From JAEXOD01 sp964652025 (GTDB taxonomy: Bacteria > Bacteroidota > Ignavibacteria > Ignavibacteriales > Melioribacteraceae), in contig CAZYZX010000008.1 of assembly GCA_964652025.1 (NCBI GenBank), positions 115,734 to 179,733 of the forward strand: a stretch of 64,000 bases of DNA. Reading direction: 5' to 3'. The notes below the pieces were generated by a model. It saw only the letters and a program-made list of their open reading frames with translations, did not search any database and was not told the DNA's origin. Below are positions 50,480-59,920 of the stretch, piece after piece. The translations under genes and the position numbers were made by a program. Every line of letters starts with the position of its first letter. Within the stretch, counting starts at the first letter, position 1.

Positions 50480-53374
50480 TTACTTTTTTGTAGTATCTTT
50501 TGGAGTTTTTGCAGCATTTAACATTGCAGTGTAACGTTTTTCCATATCAACAATAGTAGGATCATTTGGGTAATAATTTTTAAGCCTATTAACAATGTTT
50601 AATGCTTTATTATATTCCCCTAAGTTTTCGTAAGTATCTAATAACATTCTATAAGGATTATAATAACTTTCAACATCTCTCGGATTAATTTCTAATTGTT
50701 TCAAAGCATATGCTTCAATTTCTTTAGCATATTTAGCATATTGCTTTGTGCCTCCAGCAGCGAAATAAATAGAAGCCACATCAAACATTAATCTTGGGTC
50801 CATTCTTATTACTGTATAAGGCATCACCTCATCCATTCTATCTAACACTTTAATAACATTTGCGTTATCACGTTTATTATTTAGATAATACAAAGCAAGC
50901 CTTAAAAATGCGTTTCTATAATTTTGGGTTAAACGTAAATGGTTATCATCAAAATAAATAGTAGAATCGTTTAAGCCACGGAAACGGAAGCCCGGTTTAT
51001 AAGTTTTGGACCAACTATTTTGGTCTGGATTAAATAACGCTGCAACAGTAGCCTTTTCGTTAACAAATTCCAACCTGCCAACTCTTTTTTCTGGGACTAG
51101 TTTTAATGCAAGTCCTTCTATAATTAAATAGTCATCCAATCCTAATTTGCTATCATCACTGCAGGTCATAGCAAAATAAACTGGACGCTTAAATTCAGAT
51201 GATTTTATAATGTCTAATACAGCTATATCTTGAACTCGCAATCCTTGGAATTGTGCAAAGTTCAAAGTCGGCTTCAACATCCATTCAATTGCTTTATTAG
51301 CTTTAACGCTACTATCTGCATTTGGATAGTTCTTTAGCACATCCTCTGGCACCGGAATAGATTCCATTTTCCCTGTAAAACGAATGTAGCCAATGTTTTG
51401 AATATATTCGTCACTTAAGCTCATTGGAACTTTTAATGCGCCGTGTGGAGTGGTATTTTTCATTTGTAAAATATACCATGGCGTGTTTAACAAGCTTAAG
51501 TTTACAATTCTAACATCTTGCCTTACACCTTCAACATCTTGTAAGTACCAAAGTGGGAATGTATCGTTATCACCATTTGTAAATAAAATTGCGTTTGGTT
51601 CTACACTTTGAAGCATATTATAAGCATAGTCCCATGGAACATAGTTTCTAGAGCGGTCGTTTTCAAAATAATTTGCAGCATACATTTTACCTGGTATTAA
51701 AACTGCAAAAAATAGCAATAAAGCTACAGTTACAGGTTTTACAAAACTATTTTTACTAAAATAATTATAAAACAACTCAATAATTCCCCTTACACCAAGC
51801 CCAACCCAAAGGGAATAAACAAAAAAGGCACCGACATAAAAGTAATCTCTTTCACGCGGCTGGGGCTCTTGTTGATTTTGGTAAAAAGCAGTTAAAAATC
51901 CCAAAAAAATAAACATAACCATAAACACACTGCCCATCTTCCAATCCTTTTGGAATTGGTAAAATATGCCAAAAAGCCCAACTAAGAAAGGTATTCCCCA
52001 CAATACACTCCAATCAACAGGGCTATCTTGCACAGTAGATGAATTACCTGCGTAGTTCCATAGCAAATACCTTAAAAACATATGGTCTGTTTGGTATCTC
52101 CATAAAAAGTCTAAATCACTACTGTAATCTGTATAAATGCCCATTTGATGATCTTCTTGCGAGAAACGACGCTTGAAAGTTGGGAAATCCCCATATTGCT
52201 CTCTATTTAAGTATGATTCTAACTCGGTAAATGTTTTTGGACTATTAAGATTAATAGGTGTATCTTGATTAGCCCTAATTATAATCATTGTGTAAGAAGT
52301 AAAACCTAATATAGCAAAAAGAACACCTTTAAAAATTAAATTTAGTGTGGGTTTATTAATTTTATTTGTATAATAAATTAGCCCAGCAATAACAGCTAAT
52401 AATAAAAAGAAAACTGTAATATCATTGGCGGTGACATTTCCACCTATTGCAGAAATTAAAGCGGGAATTTTTTTAACCATAAAAGGATAAAAAGCAACTA
52501 AGTAAATACCACCAAAAATAATAGGAATATAAATGGAATTAATTTTGAAAACTTTTTTCCAAAAAGCACCCATAAAAAGAACACTAACAAATAAAGCGCT
52601 CATTACAAATTTTTGGTCAACAGCTTTATATTCTTCAGGCATAGGTGGCTGCTGGTCTGTTAACCCTGCCCACAATCCAATAGCAACTATTGCTACAATA
52701 GCAGCATGAACTAAGAATAAGTAACTTGAATTTAAAAGCTCTATATCATCGTTTACATATTTGCGGAAATAAATAATCATTATAATAGGTACAGCTGCTA
52801 AAACAGCCATTAGGTGAACACCTGTTGAAAGACCAATTAAATAAGTTATTAAAAGCAAATATCTTTCATTGCCCGGTTCATCAGCCTTATCGTTCCAAAC
52901 TATAATTAACCAAGTAACAATTGCAATAAAAAAAGTTGATGTTGCATACACTTCTGCTTCTACAGCATTAAACCAAAATGTTTGGCTAAATGCTAAAGAT
53001 AACGCACCAATTGCAGCAGAAACATAAGTAACAATAGATTTAAATACATTTTCATTTTCTGTTTTAAGCATTTTATCTAATAACCTTACAATTATAAGGT
53101 ATAAAAACATAACAGAAAAAGCACTTGTTAATACAGAAATTGTATTAACCCTATAAGCAATATTTTCTGCAAATGGTATTAAAGAAAGCACCCTACCAAG
53201 CATTAAGAAAAATGGCGTTCCCGGAGGGTGAGGTACTTGCATTAAATATGATGAAGCTATAAACTCTCCGCAATCCCAAAACGATACTGAAACTTGCGCA
53301 GTAGAAAAAAATACAAATGCAGCAATAAAAAATACAATACCCGCAATTATTCTGTTTAACAACTTTAAATTCAT
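50480..53374 (-). CDS. DUF2723 integral membrane protein with C-terminal TPR region
   Basis: 964 aa, more than ten membrane helices. The N-terminal 'FWDCGEFIASSYLMQVPHPPGTPFFLMLGR' is the DUF2723 hallmark, with the acidic residues in the first loop as in GT-C glycosyltransferases (protein O-mannosyltransferase-like). A large extracytoplasmic part contains 'FTNGDNDTFPLWYLQDVEGVRQDVRIVNLSLL', another family block. The last 150 residues look like TPR repeats. A role in transferring sugars to proteins or lipids in the envelope is inferred from the family. It is preceded by a small gene on the same strand. Confidence 0.88.
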   Translation of the reverse strand: MNLKLLNRIIAGIVFFIAAFVFFSTAQVSVSFWDCGEFIASSYLMQVPHPPGTPFFLMLGRVLSLIPFAENIAYRVNTISVLTSAFSVMFLYLIIVRLLDKMLKTENENVFKSIVTYVSAAIGALSLAFSQTFWFNAVEAEVYATSTFFIAIVTWLIIVWNDKADEPGNERYLLLITYLIGLSTGVHLMAVLAAVPIIMIIYFRKYVNDDIELLNSSYLFLVHAAIVAIVAIGLWAGLTDQQPPMPEEYKAVDQKFVMSALFVSVLFMGAFWKKVFKINSIYIPIIFGGIYLVAFYPFMVKKIPALISAIGGNVTANDITVFFLLLAVIAGLIYYTNKINKPTLNLIFKGVLFAILGFTSYTMIIIRANQDTPINLNSPKTFTELESYLNREQYGDFPTFKRRFSQEDHQMGIYTDYSSDLDFLWRYQTDHMFLRYLLWNYAGNSSTVQDSPVDWSVLWGIPFLVGLFGIFYQFQKDWKMGSVFMVMFIFLGFLTAFYQNQQEPQPRERDYFYVGAFFVYSLWVGLGVRGIIELFYNYFSKNSFVKPVTVALLLFFAVLIPGKMYAANYFENDRSRNYVPWDYAYNMLQSVEPNAILFTNGDNDTFPLWYLQDVEGVRQDVRIVNLSLLNTPWYILQMKNTTPHGALKVPMSLSDEYIQNIGYIRFTGKMESIPVPEDVLKNYPNADSSVKANKAIEWMLKPTLNFAQFQGLRVQDIAVLDIIKSSEFKRPVYFAMTCSDDSKLGLDDYLIIEGLALKLVPEKRVGRLEFVNEKATVAALFNPDQNSWSKTYKPGFRFRGLNDSTIYFDDNHLRLTQNYRNAFLRLALYYLNNKRDNANVIKVLDRMDEVMPYTVIRMDPRLMFDVASIYFAAGGTKQYAKYAKEIEAYALKQLEINPRDVESYYNPYRMLLDTYENLGEYNKALNIVNRLKNYYPNDPTIVDMEKRYTAMLNAAKTPKDTTKK

Positions 53375-53404
53375 TACTTCCTCTTTTGTGTAAATTTTAA
53401 ATTT

Positions 53405-53680
53405 TTATTCCAAACTTTCTTTATCTTCTTCGTTGCCTGCTTCTTCTAAAGTGCCCGATTCGTCATTCTTTTTAAAATACAAATCGTAGTTTTTCTTATC
53501 TCTATTAATGTGATATTTTTCGTAATACCCCTTTAACCTTGCCAAAGATAAACTGTCTAAATCTTCATCATCTGTGTGTCTTTTTTTTAACATTCTAAAA
53601 TCTTTTAATTCTTCGTAGGTCATTTTTTTTTCGTACCGTTTTACGGCTTCAATATACTTCTCTTGTTCTCTATAACGCAT
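53405..53680 (-). CDS. Small highly charged hypothetical protein
   Basis: 91 aa with no membrane segment, mostly Lys, Glu, Asp and Tyr, probably helical with an acidic disordered tail. No recognised family. It ends 30 bp before the DUF2723 start on the same strand, so the two are likely one transcript. Confidence 0.55.
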   Translation of the reverse strand: MRYREQEKYIEAVKRYEKKMTYEELKDFRMLKKRHTDDEDLDSLSLARLKGYYEKYHINRDKKNYDLYFKKNDESGTLEEAGNEEDKESLE

Positions 53681-53769
53681 ATAGCAAATCCGATTTTTTT
53701 AAAAACAAATATTAAATATAAAAAAAAATTATATTTTAGTAATTAATAAAAATTAAAAATAAAAAAATC

Positions 53770-54405
53770 ATGCTATTATATTCAAATTTCACTCCATTTG
53801 TTTCAATTATTTTGCCCACATTCAATCGTGCAAAGCTACTGAATAGAGCTATTTCTAGCGTTTTGAGGCAAACTTACAAAATTTACGAGCTTATTATTGT
53901 TGATGATGGCAGCAGTGACGATACTTTTACATTAGTTAAAAGCTTTACAAAAAATAATCCAAATATTAGATATCTGTATCACGAAAATAAAAAATTGCCT
54001 TTAACGCTAAATACCGGTATATCTGCAGCAGTAGGCAAATATATAACATTTTTAGGTAGCGATGACGAGTATAAAGAAAATCATTTAGAACTTAGAGTAA
54101 AATTACTTGAGCAAAACCCAGAAATAGAATTTTTACATGGTGGTGTAGAAATTATTGGTAATCCATATGTAAAAGATAAAAACGATTTATCGAAACTTAT
54201 ACACCTTAACGATTGTACAATTGGCGGAACGTTTTTTATAAGCAAAGAACTATTATTAAAACTAAATGGATTTAATAATATTACTTATAGCGAAGATAGT
54301 GAACTATTTGAACGTGCCACAAAAATTACAAAAATAATTAAAGTAGATTACCCTACTTATATTTATTATAGGGATGTTGAAGATAGTATTTGTAACACAA
54401 TTTAG
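53770..54405 (+). CDS. Family 2 glycosyltransferase
   Basis: 211 aa, little more than the GT-A catalytic domain: 'FVSIILPTFNRAKLLNRAISSVLRQTY', 'ELIIVDDGSSDDT', 'LNTGISAAVGKYITFLGSDDEY' (metal-binding DD) and 'GGTFFISKELLLKLNGFNNITYSEDSELFERA'. The acidic 'EDSELF' is the usual catalytic-base region. Acceptor and donor cannot be told. It is followed 9 bp later by the SurA/PpiC-like chaperone gene. Confidence 0.9.
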   Translation: MLLYSNFTPFVSIILPTFNRAKLLNRAISSVLRQTYKIYELIIVDDGSSDDTFTLVKSFTKNNPNIRYLYHENKKLPLTLNTGISAAVGKYITFLGSDDEYKENHLELRVKLLEQNPEIEFLHGGVEIIGNPYVKDKNDLSKLIHLNDCTIGGTFFISKELLLKLNGFNNITYSEDSELFERATKITKIIKVDYPTYIYYRDVEDSICNTI

Positions 54406-54414
54406 TTTATTTTT

Positions 54415-56202
54415 ATGAAAAACATAATATTTATTTTATTTATAATTTCCTTTAATTTTATTATTGCCCAAGATGATGCGGTAGCAACTGTTGGTGATAT
54501 AAAAATAACCAAACAAGAATTTTTAGAACGTTACGAACTTTCACCCGTTATTGGTAAAGAAAACATTAGAAACGAAATTAGTGCGAAGTACTCTTTATTA
54601 TATTCAATTATTGCAGAAAAACTTTGGGCATTAGAAGCAGAAAAAAATAAAATAGATACGCTACACTCTGTAACAGCTCCAATGGATATTATTGAAAGGC
54701 TTTACGTTAAAGATGCACTATATAAAAAAGAAATTTTAGATAAAATAACTATTACAGATGAAGAAATTAAAAATGCTTTAGTTAAGTTTTTAAGAAAGCT
54801 AAAACTTAGATACATTTTTGCAGAAAATGAAAAAGAAATAAATAATAAATATTACCTGCTAAATAGCGGATACCCATTCGATTCCCTTTATTTTAGTACT
54901 GTTAAAAACGACAACACAAAAGATATTGAATTTGGAATGCTTGATGAAGCGGTTGAAAACGAAGTTTATAAAATACCTGTTGGTGGATTTACTAAACCGA
55001 TTTTTTGGAATAACGGATATTATATCTTTTATTTAGTAAGCGAAACTCGTAATCTTTTTGTAGATACTAAAGGAAAAAATAACACTTACGATTTGATTAA
55101 GAAAAAGATTACTGAACGAAAAGCCGACGTTTTAAGAAAGGAATACACCGCAAAACTTTTTAAAAACGTAAATGCTAAAAGCGATAAAAAGTTGCTTGAT
55201 TTAGTTGCCCAAAACATTTTTGAAATTTTTAAAACAAAAAATGCTAATTATGATAGTACAGGTGCTTACTATAATCTTACCCCAAGTGAAGGTATTTTAT
55301 TAGAGTTAAATTTAACTGACCAATTAAGCCAATACTTTATTAAAATTAACAACAAAAACATAAAACTACAAAAATTTATTGATGACTTAATATTTTTTGG
55401 GTTAAGGTTTGATAGCAAAGATTTAAACAGCATTGCTATAAAATTAAATAATAAAGCTAAACAATTTATAGAAGATGAATTACTTGCAACCGAAGGATAC
55501 AAACAAGGTTTACAATACGACTATGAAGTTAAAAGACGAGTTAAAATGTGGAAAGATAACTATTTATTTAACGTTTATCGCTCTAAATTTAATTTGGAAA
55601 ACACTAAATATTACTCTGATAGCTTAAATGGTAACAATACAATAATAAATATTATAAATAAAAACTATAATTACATTAAAATAAGTTATAAAAATTTAGA
55701 TGAAACCGAAGGAATATTTAATAATTTATACACTAAAGATAATGCAGAGCTAATAAATTTATACCAAAATAACAATTATATAAAATTAGAAATAGCTACA
55801 CAAAATAGCAGCCAAATAGAATCTGACTTATTAGAACATTTAAGCACCCTAAAAGCAAATGATATTTATGGACCCATTACAACAAAAGATGGGTATAGTA
55901 TTATAAAATTAATTTCTGTAACAGCAGATACAGTAAAATCCACATTAACCAGCAAAAAGGAAATAGAAGAATACGCACAGAACTTAGCCGGAGAGCAAAT
56001 TGCAAAAACTACTGCTTTGTGGGCAAAAAAATATGGCATAAAAATTAATGACGAGCTTTTAAAGTCCTTAAAAGTAACAAGAATTAATTCCTACATTATA
56101 AAAATGTTTGGCTTTGGAGGACGAATTGGCGCAGTTCCGATAACACCACCATTTTATAAATGGGTAGAAGAATACAAAAAAATAACTAACGATAATTTGT
56201 AA
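54415..56202 (+). CDS. Periplasmic PpiC/SurA-type peptidyl-prolyl isomerase
   Basis: 595 aa. Signal peptide ending 'FIIAQ', then a SurA-like N domain ('VATVGDIKITKQEFLERYEL'), a first parvulin-like region (about 120-220, 'KLRYIFAENEKEIN' and 'FGMLDEAVENEVYKIPVGGFTKPIFWNNGYYIFYLV') and a second near 480-510 ('LKANDIYGPITTKDGYSIIKLISV'). Family members help fold outer-membrane proteins, consistent with the number of barrel proteins in the window. The long mid-region is poorly conserved. Confidence 0.8.
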   Translation: MKNIIFILFIISFNFIIAQDDAVATVGDIKITKQEFLERYELSPVIGKENIRNEISAKYSLLYSIIAEKLWALEAEKNKIDTLHSVTAPMDIIERLYVKDALYKKEILDKITITDEEIKNALVKFLRKLKLRYIFAENEKEINNKYYLLNSGYPFDSLYFSTVKNDNTKDIEFGMLDEAVENEVYKIPVGGFTKPIFWNNGYYIFYLVSETRNLFVDTKGKNNTYDLIKKKITERKADVLRKEYTAKLFKNVNAKSDKKLLDLVAQNIFEIFKTKNANYDSTGAYYNLTPSEGILLELNLTDQLSQYFIKINNKNIKLQKFIDDLIFFGLRFDSKDLNSIAIKLNNKAKQFIEDELLATEGYKQGLQYDYEVKRRVKMWKDNYLFNVYRSKFNLENTKYYSDSLNGNNTIINIINKNYNYIKISYKNLDETEGIFNNLYTKDNAELINLYQNNNYIKLEIATQNSSQIESDLLEHLSTLKANDIYGPITTKDGYSIIKLISVTADTVKSTLTSKKEIEEYAQNLAGEQIAKTTALWAKKYGIKINDELLKSLKVTRINSYIIKMFGFGGRIGAVPITPPFYKWVEEYKKITNDNL

Positions 56203-56205
56203 AAT

Positions 56206-56724
56206 TTACTTTCTACTTTTATAATTATGGTTTAATATAACATCATTAATTAGTTTAGAGTTTGGTACAATATACATTTTAGTATCGTCTTGAGATACTA
56301 AAGTTGTAAAAATGCCAATTTCTGCAACAACACCTTTAACTGCACCAGCTTCTATATATTCCCCAACTTTAATAGGTCTAAAAATAATTAGCATAACACC
56401 GGCAGAAAAATTGGAAAGCGACCCTTGCAATGCTAAACCAACAGCTAAGCCTGCGGCTCCCAAAATTGCCACTAATGATGTGGTCTCTATTCCTACTTGA
56501 TTTATAGAGGCTAAAACAGTAAAAATTATAATTAATACCCTAACAAAATTACCAAAAAATTTAGATAAAGTTTTATCAACTCCCCTTTTATCTAATAAAT
56601 GATAACTATACTTGGATATACTTTTAGCTAACCACAAACCAATTATTAATATTGCTAATGCCCCAATTACCTTTAACCCATAAACAATTAATAGCTGCTT
56701 AGCTTGTAAAAAATACTGTTCCAT
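56206..56724 (-). CDS. Short MscS-family mechanosensitive channel
   Basis: 172 aa. Two to three N-terminal helices, then the pore helix 'ILGAAGLAVGLALQGSLSNFSAGVMLIIFRPIKVGEYIE' and the beta domain 'GAVKGVVAEIGIFTTLVSQDDTKMYIVPNSKLINDVILNHNYK'. These features define MscS. The protein stops right after this point, so the alpha/beta cytoplasmic vestibule of normal MscS (about 100 further residues) is missing. The stop lies only 3 bp from the convergent chaperone stop. It may be a natural short form or a truncated channel. Confidence 0.82.
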   Translation of the reverse strand: MEQYFLQAKQLLIVYGLKVIGALAILIIGLWLAKSISKYSYHLLDKRGVDKTLSKFFGNFVRVLIIIFTVLASINQVGIETTSLVAILGAAGLAVGLALQGSLSNFSAGVMLIIFRPIKVGEYIEAGAVKGVVAEIGIFTTLVSQDDTKMYIVPNSKLINDVILNHNYKSRK

Positions 56725-56734
56725 TTTTACCTCA

Positions 56735-57583
56735 TTAAAATATGTTAAAGCTTACACCTAATTGTAAAGCTTCTCTAAATTGTGTTTTTAACGATTGAGA
56801 TTTTTCGTAAACTAATAATGTAGTTAAATTAACATTAAAAAGCGAATTTATTTTTGCTTTTAATGTATTATCCCATCTAACATCCCACACATCTATATGC
56901 TCAAAACGGGTAAATAACCGCAAACGTGTGCTATATGTTATATTTTCCATTATTTCATATTTAGCTTCTGTTACAGATTCCACACCTGTTTCTAACTTAA
57001 AAGCTTCTACTTTTGTTGTAGTGTTTAGTCTATCGCTATAGTTGCGGAATTTATTTGTAAAAACTTCTTGCAATGCAATTCCTAAACGAGTAGTAAACCC
57101 ATCAAGTTTATTGTAGCTAAAGCCTATACTTTGGGTAATATAACCGGGGTCAAAAAAATTGCTTATTTGCTGTGGTGGATTTTTAGAGTAATCAAATCCT
57201 TTTGTTATAACTGTGCGCACGTTGTTGCTTAAATATGGGTCAATTTGCCAACCCATTCTATATAAAAAGATTGTTTCAAAAAAAATCTCGTTATTATTGG
57301 TTTTAAATGCGTTTTCACCCGTTTTAGTTTTACCATAAACAATATTTAAATGATTATACACCAATAAGGAATCTTCTACAAATTTAACAGCAAAATCACC
57401 AAAAACAGACCAAGTTAAAGAATTTTCTCCACCTTGTGACCAATTTACAAACGATATTTGACTTGCATTTAATCCAGTTACGCCCTTTAAGTAAACTCCG
57501 TTTGTTCTGGTAGTATCTTTAATAATATCATGAGCATTAGTATTAATATTAATTAATGATAAAAATAATAAAATTAGTTTCAT
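56735..57583 (-). CDS. DUF3078 outer-membrane beta-barrel protein
   Basis: 282 aa with a signal peptide (about residues 1-18). 'LKGVTGLNASQISFVNWSQGGENSLTWSVFGDFAVKF' and 'DPYLSNNVRTVITKGFDY' are the usual DUF3078 blocks. The rest alternates polar and aromatic residues and ends in an aromatic residue (Phe), as in outer-membrane barrels. Function unknown. It lies 10 bp upstream of the MscS-like gene on the minus strand. Confidence 0.8.
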   Translation of the reverse strand: MKLILLFLSLININTNAHDIIKDTTRTNGVYLKGVTGLNASQISFVNWSQGGENSLTWSVFGDFAVKFVEDSLLVYNHLNIVYGKTKTGENAFKTNNNEIFFETIFLYRMGWQIDPYLSNNVRTVITKGFDYSKNPPQQISNFFDPGYITQSIGFSYNKLDGFTTRLGIALQEVFTNKFRNYSDRLNTTTKVEAFKLETGVESVTEAKYEIMENITYSTRLRLFTRFEHIDVWDVRWDNTLKAKINSLFNVNLTTLLVYEKSQSLKTQFREALQLGVSFNIF

Positions 57584-57670
57584 ATTAGCTGTAGGAATGT
57601 TATATTAAAAAATAAATATTTATATTAGTAATATAGTTAAAAAAGATTTTGTATTCAATTAGAGGTGAAA

Positions 57671-58090
57671 ATGGATAGTTGCATATTTTGTAAAATAGTT
57701 GCGGGAGAAATACCTTGTTTTAAGGTTTATGAAAACGATTATGTTCTATCTTTTATGGATATTAACCCTATTAATAAGGGACACTTGTTAGTAATACCAA
57801 AAAAACATTTTCAAGAAGCAAAAGATTATGACGAGTTTACTGCAGGGGAATTATTTAAGGCTGCTATAAAAATTGATAATGCACTTAGAAAAATTACCAA
57901 TATTAAATTAGAAGCAACAAGTTTTATAATGGCTAATGGAAAGGCAGCCGGTCAAGAGGTGTTTCATAGTCATTTACATATTATTCCAAGATATATTGGG
58001 GATAATATGACACTTAAAATAAACCGCAATGAAAAACCTTTACCCGATGAATTGAAAGAATTAGCACAACTAATTAATAACGAAATTTAA
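57671..58090 (+). CDS. HIT family (histidine triad) nucleotide-binding protein
   Basis: 139 aa from the ATG at 57671; an in-frame GTG two codons earlier is part of the ribosome site AGAGGTG and is not preferred. 'CIFCKIVAGEIPCFKVYEND' (zinc CxxC), 'DINPINKGHLLVIPKKHF' and the triad 'FHSHLHIIPRY' (H-x-H-x-H) place it in the HinT branch, which hydrolyses AMP-linked substrates such as adenosine phosphoramidates. First of three plus-strand genes. Confidence 0.95.
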   Translation: MDSCIFCKIVAGEIPCFKVYENDYVLSFMDINPINKGHLLVIPKKHFQEAKDYDEFTAGELFKAAIKIDNALRKITNIKLEATSFIMANGKAAGQEVFHSHLHIIPRYIGDNMTLKINRNEKPLPDELKELAQLINNEI

Positions 58091-58111
58091 CAAACCTTAA
58101 ATGGAGATTTT

Positions 58112-58567
58112 ATGAAATATAAACTTATTTTAGTGCTTTTTAGCGCTGCTCTTTTATGGGGCTGCAACACTATGATGCTTGCTCCTGTTAACTTTGCTTG
58201 GCCATTAGAGAGCGCTCTTACCACTGATGATGACGGAACTATTTCCGAAAATCGTTATGCTATTACTATTGATACCAAAAACTTATTTAATGAAGAATTT
58301 GGTATTAATGCAGATTTTAAGGGGAAAGTTGTTCACATAATTAGAAACGATAAAGGCTATTACTTTTTAACTGCAGAAAGCTTTAAAAATGTTTATATTT
58401 TTGCTTCTGCAGATGGTGCGCTTAAATTAGCTAAAAAAGTTTTAATTGATGAAAAAGGAATTGCTTCACCCGCTTTTAACCAAAGAGAACCTAACATTGA
58501 ACTTTTACGTAAAAATGGCGAGGCTTTATTATTAAATACTGATGGAATTGTTGGAGGTAAAAAATGA
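58112..58567 (+). CDS. Putative lipoprotein paired with a coiled-coil membrane protein
   Basis: 151 aa with lipobox 'ALLWGCN' (Cys18). The mature part is a small beta domain ('NRYAITIDTKNLFNEEFGINADFKGKVVHIIRNDKGYYFLTAESFKNVYIF'). I recognise no family. It overlaps the next gene by 4 bp (ATGA), so the two proteins are probably made and used together at the envelope. GGAG precedes its ATG. Confidence 0.65.
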   Translation: MKYKLILVLFSAALLWGCNTMMLAPVNFAWPLESALTTDDDGTISENRYAITIDTKNLFNEEFGINADFKGKVVHIIRNDKGYYFLTAESFKNVYIFASADGALKLAKKVLIDEKGIASPAFNQREPNIELLRKNGEALLLNTDGIVGGKK

Positions 58568-59850
58568 AATCTAAACTATTATTAAGCTTTTTATTCTTTT
58601 TATTAATCTTTAAGCCAAGTTTTATAAATGCACAAAGCGATTTAGAAATTGTTAAAGCATTTAAATCTGCAGTAGAAACATTAGAAAGCGATATTGATAA
58701 AGCTAAAAGCATTACAGAAATACCCGATTTTGAAGCACGCACAAAAGAATTAAAAGATAAATACACAGCTAAAAAAGCTTTATTAGATAAAGCGCTTTAT
58801 CCCGAAACTTTTGAAACAACATTTCAAAAGATTAATAGCAAAATAGAGGTGATGAAGGGGAAGCTTTCCCAAATAAGTGATTTACAAGTTGAAGTTACAG
58901 ATCTTAAAGGAAAGCTTGAAGAACTTAAGGAATACGTTAACCGCTTAAGCGAAGATTACTACAATACTTTAAGAGAAGTTGTTAGCTTACGCGAAAGCAA
59001 TAAAAAAGATAGACGCACAATTGATAGCTTAAATAGCTTACTTAAAAAATTACGCGAAAATAGCAAACAGCGTAATAGCTTAATTGATGAACTTGCAAAC
59101 TCTCTTTTCTTTAATAACGAAAAAAGCGTAGAAAGCATGAACGAAGTGGAAAAGAAAGAGCTTTTTGTTAAGTTCAAAAGTAGCAATATGTTAGAAAATA
59201 TTAAACGATTAATTGCTGATAACACAGAATACGTTAAAGCTGGCGCATTTACAACTAAGCAATTAGATGAATTTAAGCTAGAGCAGAGAGAATTTAAAAG
59301 CCGTTGGAATGCTATAGGTGCTAAAATTGCTCAAGTTTATGCTTCTCCAAAAGAGCGCGACGCAGAGCTAAATAAAGTTAATCAAATGATTAATAATTGG
59401 GATGAAGAAATTAACACTAACATTTGGCAAAATATCGATGTGCAATTTAAACTTAAAGATATTGTCCTTAAATCTTACAATAATGGCGATGAATTTTATA
59501 ACTCTGTTATAGAATATATTGATAAACAAATTAAAAACGAAGAAAATAAAAGTAGTGATGAAAGATATAAAACTTATTACACATTTGCAGATAGCGTTTA
59601 CTTTAAAACCATTGCAGATACTTGGATACCGTTATTAGTTAGATATAAGATGATTGATGAAAATAAGGTGAGCGATATTGAAAGCAAGATAAAAGATTGG
59701 AATAGCTCACTTGGTGAACCTATGCCAAGTTGGATTTACACTCTTGTTATTGCCGTTATTATTTTAGTTTTAGTTGTTTTAATTATTGTTTTAGTTGCAA
59801 AAAATAGAAATCTTAAAATGCAATTAAACGAGAAAAATAAAGATGATTAA
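58564..59850 (+). CDS. Coiled-coil protein with C-terminal membrane anchor, partner of the lipoprotein
   Basis: 428 aa. Signal peptide-like N terminus ending 'SFINAQS', a long periplasmic region dominated by coiled coil (about 25-180, with a run of Leu/Lys/Glu heptads), a helical middle, and a membrane segment at about 393-413 ('WIYTLVIAVIILVLVVLIIVLVA') followed by a short basic cytoplasmic tail. It is thus anchored in the inner membrane and could span the periplasm to its lipoprotein partner. No family recognised. A terminator follows. Confidence 0.65.
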   Translation: MKSKLLLSFLFFLLIFKPSFINAQSDLEIVKAFKSAVETLESDIDKAKSITEIPDFEARTKELKDKYTAKKALLDKALYPETFETTFQKINSKIEVMKGKLSQISDLQVEVTDLKGKLEELKEYVNRLSEDYYNTLREVVSLRESNKKDRRTIDSLNSLLKKLRENSKQRNSLIDELANSLFFNNEKSVESMNEVEKKELFVKFKSSNMLENIKRLIADNTEYVKAGAFTTKQLDEFKLEQREFKSRWNAIGAKIAQVYASPKERDAELNKVNQMINNWDEEINTNIWQNIDVQFKLKDIVLKSYNNGDEFYNSVIEYIDKQIKNEENKSSDERYKTYYTFADSVYFKTIADTWIPLLVRYKMIDENKVSDIESKIKDWNSSLGEPMPSWIYTLVIAVIILVLVVLIIVLVAKNRNLKMQLNEKNKDD

Positions 59851-59873
59851 ATTTTAAGCTAATATTATTACAA

Positions 59874-59899
59874 AAATCCCCACAATGTTGTGGGGATTT
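59874..59899 (+). terminator. Intrinsic terminator after the coiled-coil gene
   Basis: Twelve-bp stem AAATCCCCACAA/TTGTGGGGATTT around TG with a T-run at the 3' side. Confidence 0.88.
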
Positions 59900-59920
59900 T
59901 TTTTTGAAATAATTATAATT

